Part shown: positions 10,367-21,793 of the stretch, in pieces
How positions within the stretch are numbered: the stretch's first letter is position 1
Layout of the letters: every line of letters starts with the position of its first letter
NCBI RefSeq assembly: GCF_963422355.1
Contig: NC_085097.1
Location: 2,456,001-2,520,000, forward strand
Length of the DNA: 64,000 nucleotides
Direction: 5' to 3'
Origin: Corticium candelabrum
Lineage: Eukaryota; Porifera; Homoscleromorpha; Homosclerophorida; Plakinidae
Translations under genes and position numbers: made by a program
Notes under the pieces: model-generated
What the model was told of the DNA's origin: nothing
The model's input: only the letters and a program-made list of their open reading frames with translations
The model's database searches: none

Positions 10367-13300
10367 AAGTCAAATTTCCCCGTGAACTGGAAGCTTTGAA
10401 TTTTCCAGTATTTTCTGGACGACAGAAAGAACTGAACGAAATAGAAACAAAGTTGTGGGGAGAGAAAGAGAAACGTTCAATCATGAGACGAATATTGGTA
10501 AATGTTATGCCTCAATTAGTCTTTGATGAATTTAAATATGGTATAAATTATTTTTATTTTTGATAGTTTGTGTCAGGTAAGGGGGGAGTAGGAAAGACAC
10601 ATCTCATAGCAAAATACGCTCAACAATGCAGAAGTTCTTACAAAGGTGGAGTATATCTCTTTAACGCACAATCCATTCTGTCTTTCCATCAATCGCTCAA
10701 GATTAACGTGAGTCAATGAACTCAAATTTATAACAATTTATACATAAATATATTGTGTAAAATTGTATTTTAGATTGCTATGACTTACGAGAGATCAGCA
10801 GAATGGGATTTACTATCGGAGTACAACATTTTCCTGCGGCAGCTAGAACAAACCGGAAATGTGTTAGTCGTGTACGACAGCTGCGACAAATTGGAAGTTA
10901 TCGAAACACTCTTACCGACACAAGCTAAACATATTCATGTCATCGTGACGACGAGAACACGTGGCGGTCACGTTCTTCTCGATGCCAATCGTGACAGAGT
11001 CGTTCACGTCGACGTACTAGAACCGAATGATGCCGTCGAAGCTCTCATGAAATGGAAAGGAAACGGGGAAAGCGTTTATGACGTCGACGACGATCTCAAA
11101 GAGAAGTCCGGTGCTGAAGTTCTAGTTAATCTTCCACAGATTGGTCGCCTGCCATTGGCTATTCGTCACGCTGGACTATATCTAAGGGAGAAGAAGATTA
11201 GTTGTGACGAATTCGGAGAATTGCTTGATAACAGAAAAGAAAAACTGAGAACGATAGGAAACGATGTGAAGGAAATTGTAAAATATTGTGGCTTGCAACA
11301 TGTTGCCAACGCACTCGAAGAGGAAGGGATGGCGAATGTGAGAGACTTTGTGCAAATTGACTTATCCCGACTGCAAACGTCATTTCGCATAAGACCACGT
11401 GAACTAGAACAGCTCGGAAGAATGAAAGAGAAACTGAAGACAGCGACGGTTATGACGTGGGACATGCAGATTGAAGAGATAATGAAGAATTCAGACGCAA
11501 CGATCAGCGCAATACTTGAAATAGCTTCTCTGATAGACGGGAAAATGATTAGTAAACGTTTGCTGTTGAAGATCGCTTTTAGTGAAGATGACAATGACTT
11601 AGATAATGAGAGAAAGATGAATGAGGCCATTTCTCGTTTGTCAAACGTTTCTCTTTTAAACGATGGCATCGAGTTCAGCATGCACGGTCTGGTGCAACAG
11701 AATGTCGTGGAAGCAATGATGAGAGAAGGAACATTCGCTCGTCGACTGCGTTTACTTTGCAAATGTCTTGTGGACATGCTGCCTCGTTCATGGGACGGCG
11801 TTGTGAGAAGTTTGAAGGAGAAGAAAGCGTTGGATCTGGTCGATCACGTTTACGTGCTTTCTTCTCATATTTTTCAATCGGAGCAACTGGACGAGGAATG
11901 TTGGCGATTATTACAAGTATCCTGCTTTATAGCAGGTGCTTATGGGCATCTGAAGAAAGAGGAACATTTGTGTGAAGGAAGACTTGCTTTAGTCAAACGT
12001 TTGGATTCACAACAAATGGACAAGAACAAGCTGTTAACTTGTGAGTTGCAATATCTATATTATAAACTGTTGTTTTGATGGTAGGATTGACAATGTTCTG
12101 TTTGTATCGATGTAGCATTGATAGCAGTGGGTGATGTTCGCATGAAATTGTCCAATCCGCAGGAAGCCGAAAGTCCGCTGAAGGAAGCGTTGGAGATGAG
12201 TAGAGAATGTGGTGGTCAAATAGAACCAAGAATTCATTGTACAGGTGCGTGCTTTATGTTTGTATGATTGTAGCGTTTTCAAGTTTGAAACATAAACAAA
12301 CCAAGCTAATTTATAAGTTAATGCTTTTATTACACGAAGGTAAGGCCACATATACTTTTCACGTAACCCTAACCGACCGTCTTGGAGGTTGCCTTGAAGT
12401 TTTTCGAATATATTTCACGGCACGTGTCTTCGAACATGTCAATGCATGTTCGTTTTATCTTATTCCTGTCGCGCACAGTGCGAATAGGTACGAGGCTATA
12501 GCTATAGTAGACACAACATGGGCCATGCCTGCATAGTAATTTCTGTCAGGTTCTTTATATCTTTCGTTTCATCGTTATATTAGGATAGTATGTCGAATTG
12601 TCGTCGTCTGTGCTGAAAGACATTATTCGTCAGACCGATGTCTTTGCAGACAGCATCACATAGGACTTTGCTCTCATCTAGTGCGAGATGGACGGTGATG
12701 GACTGCATTTAGAGTCTAGTGCTGGTAGACGCCCAATGAGCTATCATGTATTTTTTTACCTTGGAGGCTGCTACGGCATTGAGAACTTGTCAGCAATTAA
12801 GTTCCGAGTAAAAGTGCATGCATCTAGACGACGTGCTGATGCGGAAGGCATCGTAGCAGCGTCTTCCCAACCACCTACACCTGCATTGATTCTGGCAGTA
12901 CAGCCACCGGCAGCGTCAGTTGCTGACGCCGTATTGATCACGACTGCTGACCTCGTATTCCCTGTTCGTGTCTGTGACAAAAATAAACCGGTAATGGGCA
13001 TCGCACACTGCCATTAGAACAAGCGAGTGTTCTCCCTTATAGTTTTAATACAATTATCCTGAAGAAGCGGTAGCTTGTATAGAGTTGTGCTTACCATCAA
13101 TAGCTCCAACACAGTTAAGAAAATTCCACTCTTACTTACTTGAATGTGCTTTTATATTCAGACCGAAGAGCTTGCCACAGTGCAACACAAGCTTCGTAAT
13201 AATGTGGCATACAGTCGCACGACCAACTCGGAAAGCTGAACGAATAGGTTACTAGGGAGTTACCGGTTTGCAAGATAACGTAAAGTCAAAGCCAATCTGC

Positions 13301-14595
13301 AAAATAGAAGGAGTAACTTCTAACTGCTATTTTACTATGACCGACCAAACGACAGAAAGACAGCAGAAAGACATACACAAAGATAGACCAATAAACAGAC
13401 AGACAAACAGAAAGAGAGACGAAATGACCAACAGACTGACAAAGAGACAGATTGACCAACAGACAGATGATCAATAATGAAATAAACGTGTATATGTCGA
13501 TACTTTTCTTTTGGTGAGATCTCCTCCCGATGGACGTTCTGATATGATTTTATTTTTATTAAAGGAGCACTTCACCGCTCTGCGTATCTCTGACTCCGCC
13601 CTCGGTGCAAAACGTTTCTGCATGGTCACACATCAAGTTAGAAGTTTGGCGCTATTTCAGAGCAAACTTACCAGGGGAGCATTATGCTAAGGATAGAAAA
13701 CAAAAACGTACGAGGCCGTTTTCCAAATAACGTCCAATAATTGTAAGATTCGTTTTACCGCTTCGTGTAAACTTTGTTATTTGTTTATGCGAAAGTAAAT
13801 CGTCCTCTGACTCACCCTAAATCGACGGCGAAAAGCACACATACGGCAATGGTTCGGCTGTAGAATGACGACACTGTGTGTCACGTGATTATGTGCCGTG
13901 ACGCACGTTTCCGTGTGTTGTTCGCATCACGCAAGTCTTTTTGTACTGTAGTATGGCCTTCAATCGTAAACATAAACAGAGGAAAGGGTGAAAGTCCTAG
14001 CGATTGCATTTCATTCAAGACGATTAAGTGGAGTCTACAACATACGAACGGCCGAGTCGCTTATGAACTGTAACTTGTTCTCTTTCACTGTTAGAGTGGT
14101 CTCAAGCTTCTAGACCCGTTTCTTGTGTGCTCTAGTAGTTGGCCTCGGAGAGCAAAACCAAAACAGTGCGCCGCACAACATAGCCAGCGTTCGGTCTGCA
14201 GCCCAAGGCCTTAACGTACGTTAACGTCTACAGCGCGTGCGTCACTCGGTAAAGTGTTCCTTTCAAGCAGGAGGTACCTTTGCTACCTGTACACTAAAGG
14301 TTTAATTAAATTCTCTGTTTATTGGACATCCGCAAGTAGCGGAAATGGTTGTCTGCATCTTGCAGCCTCATTTCCAAGAGCAGATTCTGATGCTCTCCCT
14401 GGGGTCTGTTGAAAACGTGGAACGGAACGCATAATGAGGGCCCTTATATGTATGTGTATCTCAAATATTGGAATAACCCCCCCCCCCCCGTATAATTTGT
14501 GCGCGTAATATCTACGTTCTGCCCACGCCACATGGCTTCCAACGGCGTACGATTAGCCATCAATATCCAACAGATACATACATACATACATACAT

Positions 14596-14662
<67 letters not shown>

Positions 14663-17600
14663 GAAACCGATATACTAGAAACAAACAGAAACATACATAT
14701 CTAAGATCACATAGAAGCACCGTAGCCTCGGCCATGTAGCGTCTCTTCAAAATCGTTCTCCACGGTCTGGGATGGTACCGCCTCTTCTTAATATATTACG
14801 GTTGGTCCTTGGACCAGCATTAGTGTTCAGTTTCATAAATGCATACCTTTCAATTACGGCTGTAATACAAGAACGACAAAGAAGTCTTCCGCTAGAACAT
14901 CATGTCGTATCCCACTGCACTGGTAACTTTGTGTTTACTGTAGCTACGGTTTTATCATTTATGTGTTAGTAGGGAACGCGAACGGGATACTAGGAAACAC
15001 TTTCTTGTACTAATCGTGTTGCGGACGTGATCCGCATGTGTCTGATCGCCGCGAATTCGCTGCAAGTCGCTATTAGTCGCCGCCGCTACGCCGCGAATTG
15101 GCGATGAAAATTTGCGATGCACGCATCCGTTATGACTCGTCGCAGATTCGATGTGACTTGCCGCGAAATCGCGACTAAACCTAAGCCCTGAATTCACCGA
15201 GAGAATTTGTTTAGTAGAAGTACGTGAACAAGAAGTCGTTGAGCACGCAGCTGGCTAGTGTAGATGTCGAACCGTTCGACAAACGGCTGGCTCTAGATCT
15301 GCTACTAGAAGCTGTCGTTACTGTCGTCAGCGCGAATACAAACCACAACGTGTAGGGACGTAATTTTGCGTGAAGAGCGCAATACAAGTCGTCGTTTGTG
15401 TACAGTGCTCTTTTATATACAGCAGATCACTACCACGCCATGCTCGAGATGTCTTCGTTGATTACATCCGTAATGGGAAAGGTATGCATTTATATGCATT
15501 TATGAAACCGAACACTAATGCTGGTCCTAGGACCAACCGCAATATATTGAGAAGAGGCGGTCCCATCTCAGACCCGTTTTGAATCGGCGCACGCGTCTGG
15601 GAGGCCGAGGCCAGGTGCATGATCAAAGCATCCAGCAACGTCTAACTAGCTACGCAAGTCGTCATTAAGTTACATATTACAGACCATGTTAATGCCTGAG
15701 ACGGACCCCAATAATACAAGACGAAGATTACTGTACATCCACGTCAGAACTACGGGAGCCATCCCTGAGACTAGAAGCACTAATCGAAATCTGCACATAC
15801 ACCTGAATAAGAGAGACAGAAAGCAGAATTAATGGCTAATCATACGTGACACGTGCTATCGGAAGTCATGTGGCGTGGGTAGAATGTAGGTATAGTATGC
15901 GCACAAATTCTACGGGTAGTTCCAGTGTTCGGGATACACATAGATATACGGGCCGTTATTCCGCATTCCGTTCCGCGTTTTCAGCAGACCCCTCTCCCTG
16001 TTCTATGCGCTCGCGTCGCTGAAAAAATGAGTCTCACCCATGTTCGGCGTCGTCGTCGTATCCGGGCTTCTCGTGCCCTTCTAATACTGCAAGGGCAACA
16101 GAAGCAAGCCCGTTTCTCCGATGGTTAAGAGCACATGTTAAGAGGAATTCAGTCCGTGAACTCTTTTTTAACACATTAAAAAAGACTTTTTAACAAAATC
16201 CGTGTTAAAAAGACTTTACCACCGACTGAATTCTTCATAGCTTGTGTTATAACTTTAGTCTGGTGTTAAAAGAACAATGCAGAATAATTTGCTGGATCAC
16301 TTGATTAGGTGTAAACTTTTTTAAACGCGTGCCATGCGTTCAGACTGTCTTCTTTAATATACACTGTTAAAATCTGTTAATTAGCGCGCGTTAGACGTTA
16401 GACACATGACAGCTTCTTCGAACGTTGATTACGCGTTACGTACAGTAATTGAACTCGGTGATAAATAGGTTATTATATAATAATAATTTTGTCCGTGCTA
16501 GAGAATGCGTTTGAAACGCTATACTATAGTTCTTTCTAGCGCGTTCGTTGCAGAGTTCGAATTTGTCTCTATAGCTCTAGTGCAAGTGTTGTTGACACGC
16601 GCACATCGAGCTACCCTGGTCTTGTCGCAGTATCCAACACAAAGCAGGAGCGTACTACGCTGATGTGTAGCTTGCTATTTAAGTAGATTGTGTAGCTATA
16701 ACTGGTTCACGAATGGAACTCCTAGAGCTCATGCACCTTATTCTACGAAGCAAGAGAGCGGATGTCTGTTGGTTACCTACAGTTCAACGAAGAAGCTGCC
16801 ATTTTGCCTAACGTCTAAAGCGTGCTATCTGACTGAATTTAACAGTGTACATTGTTAAAACAGTCGGGGCGAATGGTACGATTATTAAGAAAAGTCTAGA
16901 CCTAACCAAGTGATTGACGACACTATTATACATTGTTCTTTCAACGCCAGAGTGAATTTAACGGTCTTTATAACGTCCGACTGAATTTACCGACTGAATT
17001 TAACACGGATAGATGTGTGTCGTGTTAAACTCATTCTGTGTTAAATGAAGTCTGTCGTGCTAAAAGAAGCACTTCGCCTCTCCGCGCATCTCTGACTCCG
17101 TCCTTGGCGCTAAACGTTTAAAACGTTTTATGGTCACACTTCCAAGTTGGGAAGTTTGGCGCTATCTCAGAGCAAACTTGATATCTCAGCATTATGGTAA
17201 GGTTAGAAAGCAAAAACGTACGAGGCGGTTTTCCAAATATCGTCCAATAAATGTAGGTTTCTTTCTCCCGCTTCGTGTAAACTTTGATATTTGCTTAGGC
17301 GAAAGTAAAACTTGCTTTCGCATCTCTGACTCACTTTTAATCGACGGCGAAAAGCACACATACGGCGATGGTTCGGCTGTAGAATGACGGCATTTAGTGT
17401 CACTTTTGTATGTGCCTTGACGCAATTCTCCGTGTGTTTCTCTCGTCACTCAAGCCCTTTTGTACTGTTGTATGGCCTCCGTTCGTAAAAAGAAATAGAG
17501 GAAATTGCGAAAAACCGAGCGATCGCAAGTCGTTCAAGGCGATCATGTGAAGTCAGTCTACAACGTTCAAACGACTGAGTCGTTTATGGACTGTAACCAG

Positions 17601-20295
17601 CAACACAGCAAGCGTTCGGTCCGCAGCCCAAGCCGTTAACGTACATTAACGTGTACTGCGCGTGCGTGAATCGGTGAAGTGTTTCTCTAGATTGCGCATA
17701 TCTCGATGGCTTGTCACTGACGCTCGTCAAATGGTATTGTAAATGGTACAGTGTCATCATCAACGTTTTGACAGCGTCCTCGTTCGCTGGCGTCGCCAGC
17801 GTCATATTGTAAACCAGGCTTGAGAGCCAGTGCAGTACACTTACCGTACATCGTGCGGTCCATTGCTTGTGCGTTGTAGAAGATCAACGGTCGCCATGTA
17901 ATACTTTTAATTTAGGTATGCATTGTAAAAAAATTAATGTAGACTTTAAATTAAAAAATAGAAAAAATAAAAAACATAAATGTATAATTAAAATTTCCAA
18001 CCGACCGCGATTTTTTACTCCATGTTACACGAAACGAAGAATGTTTCTGTGCATCCTAGATATTGCATGTAAATTGTTGACTAGGAAAAATTGTATATAT
18101 TCGTTGATATCAATTTCTTACAGCTCTGACTTCCATGGCTGCTTGCAACAAAGATTTGCGTCAGTTTCAAACAAGTGAGCAGCTCTATTTCGAAATACTC
18201 AAATTTGTGGAACAACAAGGATTAGGACAAGAATACGTCTCTGTCGGTACACATTCGGTTTCTGTGTCCATTAATCGTGATAATAATTGCAAAATAAAAT
18301 TGTTTCTATTATCTACCGATTGTAAGATTGTTTATAACGAGTTGTTGTTGTGCATCTCATATTTTTATTTCTCTCGTTGTTCAATGTATTTGTATTGTTC
18401 AGTTCTGAACGATCTGGCAGTGACATACGATAAGTTGGGCAATATATCTGCGGCAATAGAGAACTATGAAAAGAGTTTGAGTTTGATGAGAAAACAGTCA
18501 AATGTCAATCCGTTGAACCTCTCTACAAGTGCGTTTAGTAACTACAAGCGATTGTGTATTATTACTGTCGTTTAATATTACGATAATTAATTAATTAATT
18601 TGTTTTCCAGGTATCACGAATCTTGCATCTCGTTATGAGCAGAATGGACAACTTGAGCGAGCTGTCTCTTCTTACGAAGAAGGGTTGACAATCATCAGAA
18701 AGGAATTACCGCCTTCTCATCCGTCTTTAGCTCGGGGTAAGGTTTGTCTAACTTACAGCACAAAACACGTTGAATTATAAAACAATTCATCATTTTCACT
18801 TATCAGCTGCAATGCATTCTGTCGACCTAGAGAAGTACAGTAGGGAAAGTGCATTCTATTATAGGATGGGAACGACCCATTGAGTTAGTTGTGTTATATT
18901 GCATGTTGATGCTAATTATCGCACCAATTTATTATACAGTAGCTGATGTAGGGTTTGACAGACGAGGGGCGTACACTTGGAGTGCGTGCGTGTCTTGTGA
19001 AGCTTAATTATACCGTAGACCATCAGTATGCTATAAGCTGTACTTAATAATCCGCAACAATAAACTTACGCGGAAACGACCTCGACCATTAGATTTTACG
19101 CTATCGATTGACTCGGATATTTTACTAATTTATACTCAAGATAAAAGGCTCCAAACGATGTGTTTTTATTATTTCATGTGTTGTCGTTGCAGTAATGAGT
19201 CGTCTGTCTTCTTGCTACCGTCAGCAAGACCGGAGGGATCGTGCGATGCCGTTGGCCAATGAAGCCTTACAACGGGCATCATCATCGTTGCCCATCAATC
19301 ATGCCGACTTGGGCGAGTGTACGGACAACAAGCACATTCTGTAGTTTTTACAATAGACTGGTCAATTACATCATGTATAGATTTGCAACAAGTTGCTTCA
19401 TGTCATGACGAGTCACGATTGTATGATGAAGCTATTCGATTGTATGAAAGAGCTGCAGATGTTTTCAGTCATCATCTGCCCGCACGAGCAACATCTTTGT
19501 CTGATGGTGCGTCCTAGTTATTTCTCTTTGCATGTTTTGCTATTCATGACGTCAATGAAGAGAGAATAATCTTCTATCCTTTAGTGAAACATAACCTCTC
19601 CCTCGTCTATAATGATATTGGACAGAAAGACAAAGCGGTGGAACTCATGACAGAAAGTCTTAACATCAAGAGACAAACTTTACCAGAGAAACATCCGGAT
19701 ATTGCTAAATGTTAGTATTTGTTACTGTTGGTTTGCATTGTGTGCTGTGTGTAGTTGATGTGATGTGATGATGTGTATTTGTGTAGCTCTCTTGACGCTT
19801 GGCGCCATTCTTCGTTTCAATGGATATTTCGATGAGGCCGTTGTGCATATTGAGTCAGGTCTGTCTATTCTACAAGAAAAATTACCGACTAGTCCGTTCA
19901 TAGCCGATGGTAGGAATGGATTGCATTGATGTGCTACTTGAATTTGTATCTCAATCAGACAATCATCATCGTGTTGACTGCAGGTCTGTATAGTCTTGCA
20001 TTCATTGAAACGACACGAAACCAATTGGTAGAGGCTCATGGACACGTCACTGGATGTTTACGTATACGCCAACAGATTTACTCAAAGAAACGCAGAAAGA
20101 TAGTTGAAGGTAAGAGAGTTGATCGACACCATGAGATAGTCTGTGTTTTCAACATGTTTGTGTGCGTTTGCTACAGCGCAAACTTTGCTGCGCGAAATCG
20201 ACAAGAAGAAACAATGCTCTGGTTTCACCCATGGGTCACAATCAACAAGAAAACGATCGAGAAATAGCTTTAGTCATTTGGTCAGCGCTTTGTAA
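10367..20295 (+). CDS. NB-ARC STAND NTPase with C-terminal TPR array (5' end missing)
   Basis: A spliced gene. Exons that keep one frame: 10367-10497, 10567-10707, 10774-12040, 12116-12244, 18124-18246, 18403-18528, 18611-18736, 19193-19318, 19381-19506, 19585-19710, 19787-19909, 19984-20109 and 20177-20295 (TAA). All introns are GT-AG. The product, about 930 residues without its missing N-terminus, is a STAND ATPase: Walker A SGKGGVGKTHL in exon 2; kinase-2 VLVVYDSCD (10861-10887); sensor block HVIVTTRT; GxP block GRLPLAIRHAG; and a winged-helix segment ending in an MHD-like MHGLVQQ (11680). About ten kinesin-light-chain-like TPRs follow. In this family nucleotide exchange drives oligomerisation and the repeats sense ligands; this is typical of NLR/APAF-like platforms. 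The N-terminal effector domain is not visible upstream. Function is by family only; exon structure is inferred from frame, phase and splice sites. Confidence 0.85.
10774..12040 (+). CDS. Large NB-ARC exon (kinase-2 to winged helix)
   Basis: One 1267-nt exon (422 codons plus one base) holds everything between the P-loop exon and the TPR exons. The acceptor is TTTTAG at 10773 and the donor is GTGAGT at 12041. The frame joins the P-loop exon (10567-10707, exactly 47 codons) without change. It encodes kinase-2, the sensor, the GxP loop, the helical and winged-helix segments and the MHD-like loop, in the order expected of APAF-1/NLR-type NB-ARC proteins. The kinase-2 box ends DSCD rather than the common DDVW or DDLD. 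No internal stop or frameshift, so this part looks functional. Confidence 0.85.
12640..13260 (-). pseudogene. PIF/Harbinger transposase fragment
   Basis: The minus strand reads FRVGRATVCHIITKL (about 13190-13245), then NFLNCVGAIDGKHNSIQ (about 13080-13125), then VLMAVCDAHYRFIFV (about 12975-13020). These match, in order, the 'FRVG.sTv..Iv', 'P.CiGAiDGkH' and 'vlmAvcDa.YrF' blocks of the DDE_Tnp_4 (PIF/Harbinger) nuclease, including the first two catalytic Asp positions. At least one stop (after IQATASSG) and a frame change break it. It lies in an intron on the strand opposite to the host gene. Confidence 0.75.
13330..14260. repeat. Repeat copy A (intron segment of the NB-ARC gene)
   Basis: Starts with a GACA-rich simple repeat (13345-13475) and runs through a block containing GGCGCTATTTCAGAGCAAACTT, TTCCAAATAACGTCCAATAA and ATCGACGGCGAAAAGCACAC. 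The same series is found at 26813-27740 (copy C) and, without the GACA part, at 17040-17830 (copy B). The copies are clearly related but diverged. The open frames on it are not genes. Confidence 0.75.
14573..14660. repeat. CATA/TA microsatellite
   Basis: A CATA run (about 14575-14602) passes into a pure TA run to 14659. A short C homopolymer (14477-14490) lies nearby. Confidence 0.95.
14725..15612. mobile_element. Non-autonomous DNA transposon with long TIRs, copy 1
   Basis: The left end (CCTCGGCC, then 14763-14850) and the right end (15488-15612) are inverted repeats of roughly 110 bp. The left arm reads GGTACCGCCTCTTCTTAATA...GGTTGGTCCTTGGACC...AGCATTAGTGTTCAGTTTCA. The right arm reads the same in reverse complement with few changes. 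A second element with the same ends is at 47653-48505. There is no transposase; the family is unassigned. Confidence 0.8.
16140..17000. repeat. Decayed repeat with recurring 'CGACTGAATTTA' motif
   Basis: The motif CGACTGAATT(T/C) recurs at both ends of this segment and near its right end several times. The block CATTGTTCTTTCAA...GTCCGACT (about 16940-16985) recurs at 42566-42610, where it flanks another MITE. Likely the ends of an old non-autonomous DNA element; limits are approximate. Confidence 0.45.
17040..17830. repeat. Repeat copy B, directly upstream of TPR array 1
   Basis: Shares with copies A and C the blocks GGCGCTAT(T/C)TCAGAGCAAACTT, TTCCAAATA, CGCTTCGTGTAAACTTTG and ATCGACGGCGAAAAGCACAC. 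Copies B and C both run on into a TPR exon array, so they mark the duplicated unit. Confidence 0.7.
18124..20295 (+). CDS. TPR exon array 1 (C-terminal half of the NB-ARC gene)
   Basis: Nine exons. Eight are 123 or 126 nt with phase-1 ends on both sides; the last (20177-20295) ends in TAA. Each 41-42 codon exon encodes one TPR of kinesin-light-chain type, as in exon 18611-18736, with LASRYEQNGQLERAVSSYEE and a terminal LPPSHPSLA. The exon at 12116-12244 (43 codons) is an earlier unit of the same kind. Symmetric exons can be added or lost without breaking the frame. The last exon is a basic, Ser-rich tail (HGSQSTRKRSRNSFS), not a TPR. No stops in the array. It is probably the ligand-sensing or scaffold part of the protein. 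Confidence 0.85.
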
Positions 20296-21602
20296 TTAAA
20301 AAGCAAGCTATTTCAAGATGTTAAATAGTAAATGTGTGGATAAAGAACTGCCATGTCGGACAAGAACGCGATTCGCATTTGTCTCTGTGCTAGGAATAAA
20401 GGTTGTATGTCATAGAACGTGGTGCACCCTAAGATGTTCTCTTGCTCTGCTTCATTAGGACACAACTTGAAATCGTGGCACGTTTTCAAGTTTGCGTGGG
20501 TGTTTCTGCGCTTGCGTGGTGAATCGTGAGTGGGCACCATTAATGGCAATTTCCACATCTCAACACAAATGACTCACTACGTCATTTCAAATCTGATAAG
20601 ATTACTACGACACCACCAAAGAGTATTTGCTAGAGTGAGTTTCCATCATTTAACATATTATAGTTTTAAAAATTAAGGTCTATTGTCCTGTAAAGAAAAT
20701 CACCGAAATCAATCAATTATCGTAAAAAGAAACCAATATAAACAGAACCCAACCTACTGGAGACTTTTCTTACAAACACATGGCCTATCAGGATAGGGCC
20801 ACGTCATATTAAACCGGCACAGCCGGTGACGTAACGCTGTCGAACCAGACAAGAAACACATTCAAAGTGACTGTCTCACCTCACGTTGGCCACCATGACT
20901 GTGCAGCAGTTTCCTCCAAGTGAGTCTTTCAACAACATCCTTAACTTGCTGTCTCTGTACGGCACATGAATAGCTTTTCTACTTCCATCCAGTCTTCTGT
21001 TCGACTAACGCATTGATGCAGTTGCTCAGAGCAAGAACGGATCGATTGAATTGATGTTAGCATCCTCTCTTAGACGCATTCCACGATTTGCGGTCATGGT
21101 AGCACGTTCTGACCAAGCCAGATCAATGAGAGACAACTGGCTACTTTGAACTCCATGACAATCCTGATGTACAAGGCTTTTGTCGAACAACTATCACCTA
21201 AAACATCAAGAAGCAATATTATAAGCAAAAACACAATACAAAACAATTTTGAATAAACTATAGTAATTGTTGTGTCCAGATTGTGTCATCTTGCATGCTC
21301 ACTGTTAAACCTAAGCCTTATATTCGATAGACTTGTTTCACTAATACGTGAGGTTGCAATGGTTTTCTTCATACAGGACACAGGAGTACACCATGAAATC
21401 AAACATCTAACTTACAAGAACTGTACACGATTGTCTATCATCACAGTTAGGCTGGAGGGTCCAGCTGGTTTGACCCTATAAAAATTGACCAGCAGGAGAC
21501 ATTTCCTATTCAGACAAATCATCGTCCCTTCATCCTCCAAGTAAAGTGCTATACATGTTTGTGCATCCACGATTGAGATGACTGTTGCTATTGCCTCCCT
21601 GC
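20296..21602. other. No gene supported
   Basis: Intergenic sequence between TPR array 1 and the gypsy element. No family motifs found in open stretches of 69-96 codons on either strand. Confidence 0.4.
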
Positions 21603-21750
21603 TGAATGACTTTTCAGAGATGACTGTACAATATTTATATAAATGCGACAAACGTGAAAGTTCTAGAAAGGGGAGGGTCCACTGGCAACTATTTATAGAC
21701 ACAGCTACAGCGTACTGTCTAATTTGCTTCTGTAGCTACGTGCCACAACA
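21603..21750 (-). repeat. 3' LTR of the gypsy element
   Basis: TG...CA-bounded 148-bp repeat, preceded in element sense by a purine-rich tract. Its partner is 26666-26812. Confidence 0.8.
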
Positions 21751-21793
21751 CCTCCTTGCCAGGATTGAAGGTCGTTCATCAAACAACAATCAA

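Larger units (their letters stand above)
12245..18123 (+). other. 5.9-kb intron of the NB-ARC/TPR gene, filled with mobile DNA
   Basis: The donor after 12244 (GTGCGT) and the acceptor before 18124 (TTTCTTACAG) are both phase 1, so the TPR reading frame continues across. All other introns of the gene but one are 60-160 nt. Inside lie a PIF/Harbinger transposase relic (12640-13260), repeat copies A and B (13330-14260, 17040-17830), an AT microsatellite (14573-14660), a TIR element (14725-15612) and a further decayed repeat (16140-17000). Confidence 0.7.

Noticed and set aside
13268..13477. TDRQTD-rich reading frame, repeated at 26665-26910
   Set aside because: It is the translation of a GACA-type simple repeat carried by repeat copies A and C.
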